Assembly (NCBI RefSeq): GCF_001404515.1
Contig: NZ_CXWE01000001.1
Location: 744,001 to 808,000 of the forward strand
Source of the DNA: Roseibium album
GTDB taxonomy: Bacteria; Pseudomonadota; Alphaproteobacteria; Rhizobiales; Stappiaceae
Reading direction: 5' to 3'
Length of the DNA stretch: 64,000 bases
Below the pieces are notes generated by a model that was given only the letters and a program-made list of their open reading frames with translations, did no database searches and had not been told where the DNA came from. A program made the translations under genes and the position numbers. Below, piece by piece: positions 1 through 9,052 of this stretch; within the stretch, counting starts at the first letter, position 1; each line of letters begins with the position of its first letter.

Positions 1-2268
1 CAGAAATCTGTCGCTGTCATCGAAGGCATAGAATCAACTTTTGTCGCTTCAGACTCGAACCGCGAGATTGTTGAAGCGCTCTTTTCCCAAAGCCATACAT
101 TCAAGGAACGCCTTGGCGTCCTCGATCAGGCGACGAAGGAAAAAATTGCCGCGCGAGACGCAAAAGATGCGCGCATGGCCGCTCTTTTCAAGGCTTATGA
201 CGGCGTGAACAGCGCAATAACGCCGATCGTAGACGATGCCTACTTTACCGTTGTGCTGGGTGGCGAAGACGCGGCAGCTCAGAGCAAGGAACTCGTCGAC
301 AATCTTGCCAACACCGAAATGGCGAAGCTCAGGCTGTATCTGGAGCTGCGCGCGGAAACCAACTTGCTGGTCGGGCTGGCGGAAACCGTTGCGTTTGTGG
401 ATGATCCGGCGCTGCTGACACTCTTTGAAGACAAGATCATCGCGACAGAGAAGAAGATCGCCGATTACCAGAAAGAGCTGAAGGCACAGGATCTGAGTTC
501 CGGTGCTGAAGCCGAGTTCGGTAAGCTGAACGATCTGGTTTCTGCAACACTCGCAAAGAGTAAGGCCAGAAACATCACTGCCGGTGAGCAGAAGCAGACA
601 CTGCAGACGGCGATCGGCCTTCAAAAGGCGATTGACGACGCTCTTATCATGCAGATCGACGACCAGTTGTTCACGCTGACGATCGACACGGAAGAGGCTG
701 TAACGGAAAATTCGGCAATCATCTCCGATCTGCTGAACAATCAAGTGGGCCAGTTGAAGAGCACCCTGGAAGCACAGGCCTTTGCCAACAAGTTTGTCGC
801 AACCCTTGTTCAAGGTGGCTTGACGCAGGATCCGGCGCTCTTGGTGCCGCTTCAGGAGAAAATTACAGCCGACGCGAAACACATGCGTGACGGCCTTGAT
901 ACCCTGGGGTCTGAGGACATCAAGGCACAACTCGAACAGCTGCTGGCGTATGGCAATCCCGACAACGGTCTTTTGCGCGATCACCTGGAAGAACTCACCA
1001 GCACCAGGAAGTCGAACGAACAGGTGACGGAGATGTTCACCGCGGTTGAGCGTATCGGTCAGTCCGTCGCTTCGCTCATCGAAATGGAACTGGCGGCGGT
1101 AGATCAGGCAACGACACAGATCAACAGGCTGTTCGACAACGGGTCCCTGGCCCTGATCGCCATCGGGATAGCGAGTCTCGTAATCGCAGGTGCAATCGGT
1201 TTCTTTGTCGTCGACCGTGGACTGGTGAAACCACTGCTGGGTCTTGTCAGTATTACCCGAGCGCTTGCCGACGGTGAGCTCGATGGACATATCGCCGGAA
1301 CAAACCGCAACGATGAAATCGGTGATCTGGCGAAGGCGATGGAAGTCTTCAAGGAAAACGCGAAGGAACGCAATAACCTTGAAGCGGTGTCCCGAGACGA
1401 ACAGAACGCGCAGCTGGAGCGGCAGAGCCGTATCGAAGATATGATCACGGACTTCCGCGACGAGATGGAATCCGTGCTTGGCAATGTCACCGCGAACATG
1501 GATCAAATGCAATCCACAGCACAGGTTCTGAGCCAGATCTCCACCGAGACCGCCTCTCAGGCCTCCGAAGCAGAAGCAAGTTCCACGGCCGCATCCGAAA
1601 ACGTCGGATCGGTCGCCTCGGCGGCAGAACAGCTTGCCGGATCGATCGCGGAAATCGGGCAACAGGTCTCCCGTGCGACCGAGATTGTCACAAACGCTTC
1701 CGGAAGTGCCCGGATGACGACCGAGAAGGTCTCGGAGCTCGCTGAATCGGCAAACAAGATCGGCGAAGTCGTCACTTTGATCCGGGCCATTGCGGAACAG
1801 ACCAATCTTCTGGCCCTGAATGCGACGATCGAGGCAGCACGGGCAGGTGAGGCCGGTAAGGGCTTTGCGGTGGTTGCTGCGGAGGTCAAGGAACTGGCGA
1901 CCCAGACCTCGAAGGCGACAGAGGAAATTGCCACGCAGATCGAGGCAATCCAGTCATCAACCGGAGAGTCTGTCGTCGCGATCCAGGAGATCCGTGACAC
2001 GATGGAACAGGCTGACGAGACGACGTCGGCCATTGCGGCAGCAGTTGAGGAGCAGGACGCGTCAACGGCGATGATTTCCCGAAACGTTCGCGATGCGGCA
2101 GAAGGGACCCAGGGCGTGGCTGACAACATATCCAGTGTCATGAGCGCTGTCGCCGAAGCCGCACAATCTGCGGGCCAGGTGGAAATGGCATCCAACGAGG
2201 TCGCGGATCAGGCACGCCACATCAAGGTCGTGGTCGATGACTTCCTGGCCAAGGTCGCTGCCGCGTGA
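1..2268 (+). CDS. Methyl-accepting chemotaxis protein, 5' end outside window
   Basis: A transmembrane chemoreceptor that signals to the CheA/CheW array. The reading frame is open from base 1, so the N-terminus is missing; the first in-window Met (175) is internal. A long helical, probably periplasmic sensor region is followed by a transmembrane segment (about 1144-1225), a HAMP linker (about 1225-1380) and a cytoplasmic signalling domain. The conserved hairpin tip reads [20 protein letters not shown] at about 1789-1848. No C-terminal CheR/CheB-tethering pentapeptide is seen. A strong terminator follows. The ligand cannot be predicted from the helical sensor domain. Confidence 0.95.
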   Translation, partial: QKSVAVIEGIESTFVASDSNREIVEALFSQSHTFKERLGVLDQATKEKIAARDAKDARMAALFKAYDGVNSAITPIVDDAYFTVVLGGEDAAAQSKELVDNLANTEMAKLRLYLELRAETNLLVGLAETVAFVDDPALLTLFEDKIIATEKKIADYQKELKAQDLSSGAEAEFGKLNDLVSATLAKSKARNITAGEQKQTLQTAIGLQKAIDDALIMQIDDQLFTLTIDTEEAVTENSAIISDLLNNQVGQLKSTLEAQAFANKFVATLVQGGLTQDPALLVPLQEKITADAKHMRDGLDTLGSEDIKAQLEQLLAYGNPDNGLLRDHLEELTSTRKSNEQVTEMFTAVERIGQSVASLIEMELAAVDQATTQINRLFDNGSLALIAIGIASLVIAGAIGFFVVDRGLVKPLLGLVSITRALADGELDGHIAGTNRNDEIGDLAKAMEVFKENAKERNNLEAVSRDEQNAQLERQSRIEDMITDFRDEMESVLGNVTANMDQMQSTAQVLSQISTETASQASEAEASSTAASENVGSVASAAEQLAGSIAEIGQQVSRATEIVTNASGSARMTTEKVSELAESANKIGEVVTLIRAIAEQTNLLALNATIEAARAGEAGKGFAVVAAEVKELATQTSKATEEIATQIEAIQSSTGESVVAIQEIRDTMEQADETTSAIAAAVEEQDASTAMISRNVRDAAEGTQGVADNISSVMSAVAEAAQSAGQVEMASNEVADQARHIKVVVDDFLAKVAAA

Positions 2269-2358
2269 CCCAATAACGCGCAGCAAGAGAGCTGAAAGAA
2301 AAGCTGGGCCCTGAAAAAAATCTGGTGAGGCCTGCTTCAAACTTTATAGAGATGAATG

Positions 2359-2396
2359 GACCGCCGGCTTTTGCAGCCGGCGGTCTTTGCATTTTT
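2359..2396 (+). terminator. Rho-independent terminator after the chemoreceptor gene
   Basis: A perfect 10-bp stem (GACCGCCGGC / GCCGGCGGTC) with a 7-nt loop is followed by a T-rich run. It lies about 90 bp after the chemoreceptor stop codon. Confidence 0.9.
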
Positions 2397-2465
2397 CAAG
2401 CACCACAAGTTGACTACGTCGACGAGCAGTTGCGCTTTTCGCTAACTTCTTGTTTGGCGTGACTG

Positions 2466-2708
2466 ATGAAGAAGTTGTTGTTTCTTTTGTTCTTTATGCC
2501 GCTGTCCGGAGTTGCCGGCGAACCCGTCAGCATTGAAACAGTGAAAGCTGGAGCGATCACTCTCGTTGAAATCATCACAAAGGCCACGACCAGTTCATGG
2601 AAATGCGCGCCAGCGAGAATCTGGAAAATGCGGACTTTGCTGCCTTCCAATCCAGCCGGTCGAACGGCAGGTTGCCATCGACTTCGCATCCCTTGTGCCA
2701 AGACATGA
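2466..2708 (+). pseudogene. Possible fragment starting with a signal peptide
   Basis: The first 18 residues (MKKLLFLLFFMPLSGVAG) look like a good Sec signal peptide. The following 60 residues are low-complexity and unlike any family I recognise. A second frame is open from about 2597. This could be the 5' remnant of a small exported protein broken by a frameshift, or chance. No clear ribosome-binding site is seen. Confidence 0.25.
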
Positions 2709-2741
2709 GCTCCGGCTTTGGGCGAAACGTGTCAGGCCGCG

Positions 2742-3329
2742 TCAATGTGCGTGGGCATCTGCGCCACGCGCCATCATCAGATGATGTTCCCGGTGATGGT
2801 CCTGACTTGCCATAAGTCCAAAAAAGCCCAGCCCCTTTATGCGCGCGGCCACGGCGGGATTGTTACTTGTGACGCGCAGCTCCACTGCGTTTTCCGCTTC
2901 GATTGCTGTGACGGTCCAGCGGTCGTCCTGCGCCAATTGGGCTGCATGTGCGGGCACCATGCGTCGCAGTGTGGCGACCGTGTCAGCATCCCCCGTCGCA
3001 ATCGCGGTAAGGCCGTCCGGCAGTGCTGTCTCTTCCACAATCGCGTCCGAAATCAGGCGATCCATATCAACCAGATGCGCCCGCAGGCCCGCCAGATCAA
3101 CTTGGCCCCAGTCGGTGTCGGGATCGGCTTCGAGCACGCGCACAACTTCAGAAAGCGCCGCGAAAGCCCCTTGTCCCGGCTCGCTCAGGATCGTGCCCCG
3201 GGGTGACTGGTCTTGAACGTGGGTCGCGTGATCCGTGCAGTCGTCATGGCCTGAGTGGGTCGTTTGGGCAACTGCAAAGGCCGCTCCACCGAGCAGCACT
3301 ACGACGGCCAAAATTGTCTTCGTTTTCAT
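2742..3329 (-). CDS. His-rich exported protein, possibly metal related
   Basis: A 195-residue protein with an N-terminal signal peptide (MKTKTILAVVVLLGGAAFAVAQ). The mature part starts with a His/Asp/Cys-rich stretch (HSGHDDCTDHATH) and ends with a second His-rich stretch (DHHREHHLMM...ADAHAH). The middle is helical and acidic and I do not recognise the fold. ATG 3329 is preferred over an upstream in-frame TTG (3344) because a GAGG-type ribosome-binding site lies just before it. It is divergent from a Crp/Fnr-like gene 66 bp away, which may regulate it. The His clusters suggest binding of copper, zinc or nickel; this is inference only. Confidence 0.75.
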   Translation of the reverse strand: MKTKTILAVVVLLGGAAFAVAQTTHSGHDDCTDHATHVQDQSPRGTILSEPGQGAFAALSEVVRVLEADPDTDWGQVDLAGLRAHLVDMDRLISDAIVEETALPDGLTAIATGDADTVATLRRMVPAHAAQLAQDDRWTVTAIEAENAVELRVTSNNPAVAARIKGLGFFGLMASQDHHREHHLMMARGADAHAH

Positions 3330-3395
3330 TCTCTTGCCTCGCAATTGTCGAGAACACCCTATCCAACGTTGTACCCACGTCGTATGATTTCTATC

Positions 3396-3914
3396 ATGTC
3401 AGACTGGAAGCAGTTATTTGAGGATGCGCCGACAAGAACCTTGGAGCAGGGTGCTATTCTCTTTCGTCGGGAAGATCGCGTTCGGTCGATGTATCTTGTT
3501 CGATCCGGCATGGTCGCGCTTGAGCGCCCGCTCGCGGATGGAACCGCGCTTACGCTCAGCGTTGCCACGTCTGGAATGGCTCTGGCCGAGGCGTCGTTGT
3601 CAGCAAAGACCTATCACTGCGATGCGATCGCATGCCTGAATTCCAAGATAGCGTTCATGCCTCGTGCCACCTTCCGATCTGCGCTGCGTGACCGGCCAGA
3701 CGATGCTCTAGGCCTTATCGAAACTTATGCCAGGGAGATCCAGTCCCAACGGGCGCGCATCGAGATATTGCGCCTTCGCCGGGTGGCGGACAGGTTGGAC
3801 GCCTGGTTGGATTTGAACGGTGAACCACCGTCTGGCGGATGGATAAGGGTTGCCGATCAGATAGGTGTATCGCCACCCGCACTCTATCGCGAGCTGGCAC
3901 GTCGGCGAAGGTGA
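3396..3914 (+). CDS. Short Crp/Fnr-family transcriptional regulator
   Basis: About 172 residues. Residues 5-110 match the cyclic-nucleotide-binding beta-roll (LEQGAILFRREDRVRSMYLV, then the GMVALERPL strand). The C-terminus is a winged helix with recognition-helix text IRVADQIGVSPPALYRELAR. It is shorter than typical Crp/Fnr proteins (about 220-250), with no Fnr cysteine cluster. ATG 3396 or 3384 (MISIM...) are both possible. It is divergent from the His-rich exported protein, so control of that gene is plausible. The effector is unknown. Confidence 0.8.
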   Translation: MSDWKQLFEDAPTRTLEQGAILFRREDRVRSMYLVRSGMVALERPLADGTALTLSVATSGMALAEASLSAKTYHCDAIACLNSKIAFMPRATFRSALRDRPDDALGLIETYAREIQSQRARIEILRLRRVADRLDAWLDLNGEPPSGGWIRVADQIGVSPPALYRELARRRR

Positions 3915-3957
3915 GTGTTCATCGTCCAGGCCGCTGATTGGCATGGGCAGACTTTTG

Positions 3958-4313
3958 CTACGGAGGGGTATTTGGGTAGACGAGGCTCATTCCGGAAATT
4001 GGTTGCACCGGGCACCGACAACAGCAATGGGAACTTTGCTGACCTTCGCCGGACAACCTCAACACTGCATCGCAGATCGAGATGAGCCGCTCCGCGGCGG
4101 GACAGAAAATCTCTTCATGGAGATCATCGCCTGGCAGTTTCCCTCCGGCTGATTGCCAGACAGGTTGAGCAACCCGCTCGCCAATCACCGGGATGTATCC
4201 GGGCTGGAAAATCGGCCATGATGCCGCTTCAAGCGCGTTTTGATTTGCCGCCATCTTTTCGGGATTGTCGTTGGTCCCTGAACGGTAGGGTCCGGAAATC
4301 AGGATCAGTATGT
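3958..4313 (-). pseudogene. Degenerate DUF4406/nucleoside deoxyribosyltransferase-like gene
   Basis: The frame is open directly after the NudK-like stop and encodes ILISGPYRSGTNDNPEK, typical of the DUF4406/deoxyribosyltransferase-like fold, then GYIPVIGERVAQPVW and a HEEIFCPAAERLISICDAVLRLSGE segment. There is no ordinary start codon before the conserved ILISGP strand; the first ATG (4254) is inside the domain. After DAVLRLSGE the expected C-terminal helix and strand are replaced by a Cys-rich, unrelated sequence. I read it as a decayed gene once co-transcribed with the hydrolase upstream. Confidence 0.5.
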
Positions 4314-4904
4314 CTAGGCTCTTTTCAAAAGCGTGTTGATGAAAAGATGTTGAAGCAGGATGATCGTCTTGCCATCACAGATCGCACCGTTCTCGATCAT
4401 CCGCATCGCCTCCGTCAGCGCAACCTGCATCACCTCAATGTCCTCGCCCTCTTCGAACGTGCCGCCGCCATCACCGGTCTGATCGGATGCGGAATAGGTG
4501 CCTTTGAAGAATGCGAGATACTCCGTCACCGAGCCCGGGCTCATGTAAACGTCAAACAAATGCGTCAGGGTGTCGACCTCAAAGCCGGTTTCTTCGATGA
4601 GTTCTTTCCGCATCCGCTCATCGGCACGCGCTCCGTCCAACAGTCCGGCGGGCGTCTCGATCATCGAATGCAGACCACCATTTAGAAATACCGGAAGTCG
4701 GAATTGACGCGTGAGCAAGACGTGATCTGTCTGAGGATTATGAAGGAGGCAGGTCGCTCCATTGCCACGATCATAAGTCTCGCGGGTCTGTCGCTGCCAT
4801 TCACCATTGCGCCTGAGAAGCTCAAACTCGTGCTTTGTCAAAAGACCCCAGTCGTCTGACAGAACTTCCTTCGAAATCGGACGGTAGTATTCACGTGAAT
4901 TCAT
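4314..4904 (-). CDS. NUDIX hydrolase, NudK-like (nucleoside-diphosphate-sugar pyrophosphatase)
   Basis: About 196 residues. A Nudix box is visible (AGLLDGARADERMRKELIEE, then TGF), with the KE-x2-EE-x-G core seen in the NudK (GDP-mannose pyrophosphatase)/ADP-ribose branch; it probably hydrolyses an NDP-sugar with Mg2+. The N-terminal strand LLHNPQTDHVLLTRQFRLP and the ETPAG motif are typical. ATG 4904 is chosen over 4943 because AGGAG lies at correct spacing. It is divergent from a DeoR regulator whose upstream region carries phased repeats, so the two may form a sugar-responsive unit. Confidence 0.85.
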   Translation of the reverse strand: MNSREYYRPISKEVLSDDWGLLTKHEFELLRRNGEWQRQTRETYDRGNGATCLLHNPQTDHVLLTRQFRLPVFLNGGLHSMIETPAGLLDGARADERMRKELIEETGFEVDTLTHLFDVYMSPGSVTEYLAFFKGTYSASDQTGDGGGTFEEGEDIEVMQVALTEAMRMIENGAICDGKTIILLQHLFINTLLKRA

Positions 4905-4936
4905 AAAATCTTGCTCCTGGCTCTGGGAAGCAGTAA

Positions 4937-4972
4937 CGTGCAAAAACGTGCAGAGTCAAGAAAGATCGTGCA
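4937..4972. promoter_or_regulatory. Phased CGTGCA direct repeats, candidate DeoR operator
   Basis: CGTGCA occurs at 4937, 4947 and 4967, spaced 10 and 20 bp, so all lie on one helical face. They sit between the divergent NudK-like and DeoR-type genes; the last copy abuts the DeoR start codon. Autoregulation is inferred. Confidence 0.4.
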
Positions 4973-5749
4973 ATGCTGAGTCATGAACGAAAGACCCACC
5001 TGCTATCCCTGCTTGATGAACAAGGCAGCGTTGTCGCCAAGGACGTAAGCCGTGAACTGGGTCTGTCCGAAGATACGATCAGGCGCGACCTCCGTGAGCT
5101 GGCCAGGGACGGACGCCTGAAACGCGTGCATGGCGGTGCCGTTCCGATCGCACCGGCCAATGCTCCGTTTCCGGGTCGAATCGGAATTGCCACCCCTGAA
5201 AAAGTTGAGATTGGCAAACGTGCTGCTGCGATGATCGAGCCGGGTCATGTTGTGTTTTTGGATGGCGGTACGACAGCGATTCAACTTGCGCGGCATCTGC
5301 CTCGACACCTCGATGCGACGGTCATCACGCACAGCCCCAACATCGCGATGGAACTTCTCAACCATCAAGGACTGGAAGTCGAAATTGTGGGTGGCAGGCT
5401 ATTGCGTCATTCCATCGTGACAAGTGGTGCCGCGACTATCGCCTGGTTGGGTCGCTACCGCCCCGATATCTGCTTTATCGGGGCCACCGGGCTGCACCCG
5501 GATCAAGGGGTTACGACGGGAGAAAGCGAAGAGGCAGAGGTAAAACGCGCGGTTATCGAGAAATCGGGATCAGCCGTGATTTTGGCATCGTCAGAAAAGT
5601 TCGGGGCAGTTTCATCCTTCGAAGTTGCGCGTTGGACAAACATTGACGGTCTTGTTGTCGCCCAAGCAGCTTCCCGAAAAGCGGCGGAGTTGTTTGGTCA
5701 TCTCGGCTGCGAAATACTTTCCACCAATCAGACCGGATCTCGGCGCTGA
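4973..5749 (+). CDS. DeoR-family transcriptional regulator
   Basis: 258 residues. The N-terminal HTH (residues 3-58) has the family signature VVAKDVSRELGLSEDTIRRD followed by L.ELARDGRLKRVHGGA. The C-terminal DeoRC sensor domain (about 75-235) has the FLDGGTTAIQLARHLP and FIGATGLHPDQGVTTGE sugar-phosphate-binding segments. DeoR proteins usually repress carbohydrate or nucleoside genes and respond to phosphosugars. It is divergent from the NudK-like gene; the effector is unknown. Confidence 0.92.
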   Translation: MLSHERKTHLLSLLDEQGSVVAKDVSRELGLSEDTIRRDLRELARDGRLKRVHGGAVPIAPANAPFPGRIGIATPEKVEIGKRAAAMIEPGHVVFLDGGTTAIQLARHLPRHLDATVITHSPNIAMELLNHQGLEVEIVGGRLLRHSIVTSGAATIAWLGRYRPDICFIGATGLHPDQGVTTGESEEAEVKRAVIEKSGSAVILASSEKFGAVSSFEVARWTNIDGLVVAQAASRKAAELFGHLGCEILSTNQTGSRR

Positions 5750-5840
5750 GCCCGACAGGCGGTCGTTCGGCTACGGCGCAGCGTCCGCCTAAATGGTCTC
5801 GGAGCAGTTATTTTGCTGCGCTTTACGCGAAGGCCGGCTT

Positions 5841-5862
5841 CACGTCTATGACGTGCTTTTTT
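5841..5862 (+). terminator. Candidate terminator downstream of the deoR-type gene
   Basis: CACGTC and GACGTG arms around a 3-nt loop, followed by CTTTTTT. The stem is short (6 bp), so support is moderate. Confidence 0.45.
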
Positions 5863-5946
5863 AGGGTTTGTCGTCCGCGCGGGTGACAAGCCAAGAGTTA
5901 TTTCAATGATAGCCAATCTTCAGGGTTACGTTCCTGGAGGGACACA

Positions 5947-6186
5947 ATGGCAGACTGGGCAGACATTTCCCGAAGCGCAAAAAAACATGGCGACTTCGCT
6001 GGTAGGACGAAATCGGAGCAAGATGCATATTTTGAGTTTTTCGCAGGTCCGGAAAGCTCTCGGCTTCTGGCAGTCAGCTTGAAGATGTTCATGGTGTTCG
6101 CACGCGTCATCCAAGTGCACATTGAACGCGGTTTGCGTTTGCCGGTTGCCGGAGTAGCTTATACGGATCCAGCTATGAAAAAATGA
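5947..6186 (+). CDS. Small hypothetical protein coupled to a LuxR-type regulator
   Basis: 79 residues, no recognised domain. It is preceded by a good ribosome-binding site (GGAGG, about 6 nt before ATG), and its stop overlaps the start of the next gene in ATGA style, which argues that it is real. The C-terminal half is amphipathic (SRLLAVSLKMFMVFARVIQV). It may modulate the downstream regulator, but nothing in the sequence gives a function. Confidence 0.55.
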   Translation: MADWADISRSAKKHGDFAGRTKSEQDAYFEFFAGPESSRLLAVSLKMFMVFARVIQVHIERGLRLPVAGVAYTDPAMKK

Positions 6187-7169
6187 ACATGTCTGAGTAC
6201 CTAAATTTGCCCGCAGCACGCGATGCCATTCGTCAGGTTCTCGAGGCGGATATCAAAAGCTACCTCGCGCGTGACCGTGATGCCTGGCTGGAGTGCTGGG
6301 TGAATGACTCGCGTTTTCGAAGCATCATGGAATGTGGAACGATGCAGATTGCGCACTCATTCGAAGAGTTCCGTCTGAATGTGTTCGACGCAATGGACAC
6401 AGAGCCTGAACCGGTCAAAGCCGAGGTGCGGTTTGAGAACTTGGAAATTGAGATATCCAATAATGTTGCATGGGCGACTTACGAAGAAACTGTAACAAGT
6501 ACGTCCAATCCACGGGCCGCACCAAATCATTCACACAACTTTCGTCTATTAGAGCATGCGAATGGGGCTTGGCGCATCCTCTTTCACGGGTGTTGGGCTG
6601 AATCTTTGCGAGACATTGAAAGCGCTGCGATTGAAGTTGCTGAAGATGGTCGTGTTCTTTGGATGAATCGTGCAGCTCAATCGGAGTTGAAGAATTTCAA
6701 GGGTCTCACTGTCAGCAATGGAACGCTCCGCGCCTCAAAGCCTTCATGGAATTCCGAACTGCGAAATGCCATCTCGGGCGCGCATAGGCTGACCGGTTTT
6801 GGCGAGTTCAATCGCGCAAAAAGTTCTGGCGGAGGCGAAGTCCAGTTTCCGGTTGTTTTGGGCGAAAATACCGATGGTGCTCTCTTGCTATGCTGGGTCA
6901 AGGTAGCCGACGGTCGTGTCTATATCCTTTTTGGGCACAACAGTGATTTATCCAAACAGATAGAAATATTGCAGGTAATCTACGCGCTCTCAAAGTCGCA
7001 GGCAGAAATTGTCAGGTTGATCGCAAATGGTCTTGAGATTGCCGAGGCAGCAGACGCTTTGGGTGTCTCGAAGAACACGGCGCGCACACATCTGAGGCGA
7101 GTCTACGAGAAGGTCGGCGTCAGAAGCCAAATTGAGCTCTTACGCCTGATCGTGGGTTTCGACACCTAA
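6183..7169 (+). CDS. LuxR-type regulator with N-terminal SnoaL/NTF2-like domain
   Basis: 328 residues in three parts. Residues about 8-150 resemble a SnoaL/NTF2-like ligand pocket (YLARDRDAWLECWVNDSRF; a WATYEETVTS strand; WRILFHGCW). Residues about 155-265 form a PAS-like middle. A C-terminal LuxR HTH (about 270-325) reads LSKSQAEIVRLIANGLEIAE, AADALGVSKNTARTHLRRVY. No receiver aspartate is seen, so a bound small molecule is the likelier input. Start may be 6183 or the ATG at 6189. The region looks more AT-rich than the catabolic operons. Target unknown. Confidence 0.85.
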   Translation: MNMSEYLNLPAARDAIRQVLEADIKSYLARDRDAWLECWVNDSRFRSIMECGTMQIAHSFEEFRLNVFDAMDTEPEPVKAEVRFENLEIEISNNVAWATYEETVTSTSNPRAAPNHSHNFRLLEHANGAWRILFHGCWAESLRDIESAAIEVAEDGRVLWMNRAAQSELKNFKGLTVSNGTLRASKPSWNSELRNAISGAHRLTGFGEFNRAKSSGGGEVQFPVVLGENTDGALLLCWVKVADGRVYILFGHNSDLSKQIEILQVIYALSKSQAEIVRLIANGLEIAEAADALGVSKNTARTHLRRVYEKVGVRSQIELLRLIVGFDT

Positions 7170-7643
7170 GGCAGGGCTCGGAAAGCCGCCATTCGTTCCA
7201 CAAGTGGCATTGATCTCGTTTGCCTTGAAGCGGTCATTGCGACCTTCCGGATTAATGGGTCCTGACCCCCAGTCCGTATCCCGCACGGGTCTCCGCGCAT
7301 ATCTCGTTCATTAGCATTCTCGGCGCAATCGACAAGAACATGAGTGCAGGCCAGGGAGACATGAGCAATCTTTCCCAACTTGAAAGATCTTTTCTGCGCG
7401 AGCGTAACCTCTGTGAGGCAGAATTGCAGAACACCGGCAATCATGGCCGGTCCGGTGGCAGAATGATTTGCAAGGCATACGGTTAGGTTACAAAAAAATT
7501 AAAACGAGACTTGTTGAATATTTTCTTCAATCTGGCGCGGCCATGCGGGCAGATGCTTCTAGTAAACAGTCAAAATCCATAAATTTAATGTCATTTTATC
7601 TGTGAATTTTCCTGTTGCAGTATGCGCGCGAACTTAACCAGTC
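7170..7643. other. Intergenic region without recognised gene
   Basis: No convincing coding frame. At about 7230-7250 it contains AAGCGGTCATTGCGACCTTCCG, a short C/G-rich motif similar in style to motifs repeated in the 45-54 kb gaps. The last 150 bp before the LysR gene are AT-rich and probably hold its promoter. Confidence 0.5.
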
Positions 7644-8642
7644 ATGTCCGAGAGCAGAATGAACCTTCGGGATCTGCAATATGTTGCTGCCGTGGCGCAC
7701 CACAGAAATTTCACGCGCGCCGCCCGCGCCGTCCATGTCAGCCAACCAGCGTTGTCCAACCAGATCAAGAAAATGGAACTCGAACTCGGCGTTCAGATTT
7801 TCGAGCGCACGCGAAACGATGTTCTTTTGACGGAATTTGGCGAGCAGGTCGCTGAAGTTGCGGCGGAAATAAACGGACTGGTAGACCGCATATCTGAAAC
7901 GGCGCAGCACTTCAGAAAACTTGAGGCAACACCGTTTCGGCTGGGCATGACACCAACACTTGCCGCCTATCTGTCAGGCTATTTTCTGGACATGATCGCT
8001 GAGCTGTTTCCGGATCTGAGGCTAGTGATCGTCGAGGAAAAACCGACCGAGTTGTCGAGGATGGTCGAACAGATGCAGTTGGATGCAGCTCTGATCTCCC
8101 GCAACAGCCATGTCATGCTGTATGGCGGAGGCTCTGATGATGCGCTGACATTTACACCGCTCTGGTTTGAGCCTCTTTATCTCGGTATGCGGGAAGGGCA
8201 TGTTCTGTCAGGCAGGAATGGTATTCGCGCAGCAGACGTTCCCGCAAAATATCTGATCCGTTTCGACATTCCATTCGGCTATGACCTTGAAAAGGATCTT
8301 CCTGCCTCGTCTTCAGATGCCGCCGAGCGGCTTGGGATCGATGTCAGGTCCGCTCGCTTCGAAACCCTGTGCCGCCACCTGGTGCATTGCGATGCATGCA
8401 CAATCGTGAACGCAATTGCTGCCGAACAGTTCAAGCGCGACAATCTCGGTCTTGCCTTTGTTCCGTTTGATGGTGAGGGCAGCGTTCGCGAACTCGGAGC
8501 GATTACCCGCCGGCAATATTCCCGTTACGGTGTGGTCGCTTCGATCAGTTCCTATATTGGCGAAACGCCTCCCAAGGGCACCCATGGCGCACGGCAAGCT
8601 GTAGTGCATTCAGTGACTGAGCGTACCGCAGCGGCGATCTGA
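7644..8642 (+). CDS. LysR-family regulator, OxyR-like subfamily
   Basis: 332 residues. The N-terminal HTH (MNLRDLQYVAAVAHHRNFTR, then AVHVSQPALSNQIKKMELEL) matches the OxyR branch of LysR proteins, and the rest is a type 2 periplasmic-binding fold. ATG 7659 (MNLRD) fits OxyR starts equally well. The OxyR redox cysteines are not where expected; instead there is a Cys/His cluster C243-R-H245-L-V-H248-C249-D-A-C252 in the second subdomain, which could be redox- or metal-responsive. No neighbouring target gene is obvious. Confidence 0.88.
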   Translation: MSESRMNLRDLQYVAAVAHHRNFTRAARAVHVSQPALSNQIKKMELELGVQIFERTRNDVLLTEFGEQVAEVAAEINGLVDRISETAQHFRKLEATPFRLGMTPTLAAYLSGYFLDMIAELFPDLRLVIVEEKPTELSRMVEQMQLDAALISRNSHVMLYGGGSDDALTFTPLWFEPLYLGMREGHVLSGRNGIRAADVPAKYLIRFDIPFGYDLEKDLPASSSDAAERLGIDVRSARFETLCRHLVHCDACTIVNAIAAEQFKRDNLGLAFVPFDGEGSVRELGAITRRQYSRYGVVASISSYIGETPPKGTHGARQAVVHSVTERTAAAI

Positions 8643-9052
8643 TCACCTCTTTTGGGTGGCCCATGATTTTTCAAGTGCTCGTGTGCTGCGATAAACCCGG
8701 CAATCGAAATCAGTGCAGATCGTCCTCAGGTATCGCGTTTCGGCATCCGCATCTGACAGAAGTCGTCTGACGCGGATCGAACGGCGAATGCTTTCATTTT
8801 TGTTTTGCTTCACGTTTTTGCCAAAACAGGTGAACGAATAGATTCAGTCTCGAAAGGAAAAGTGGCAAGCCTCTGTAAACATGAGGATAAATAATTCTAC
8901 CTGATAACACGCTCCGTGATCATTTCGTCAGGTTATGGCGTGTATTGGCATTATGAATTTCAAGAACTCAGGTGCTCACAACAGATCCATGAGTACCGGG
9001 CGCCGTCATTCAGAGGGCGTATCCGGATGACAACTCTTATGGAGATTTCCAA
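8643..9052. other. Intergenic region upstream of the RTX gene
   Basis: No coding frame I would support. A ribosome-binding site (GGAGA) precedes ATG 9053. The promoter of the secretion operon should lie here, but no consensus is clear enough to place. Confidence 0.5.

Noticed and set aside
49..1662. 537-residue open frame on the minus strand
   Set aside because: Antisense shadow of the chemoreceptor gene; no domain and codon pattern follows the plus-strand gene.
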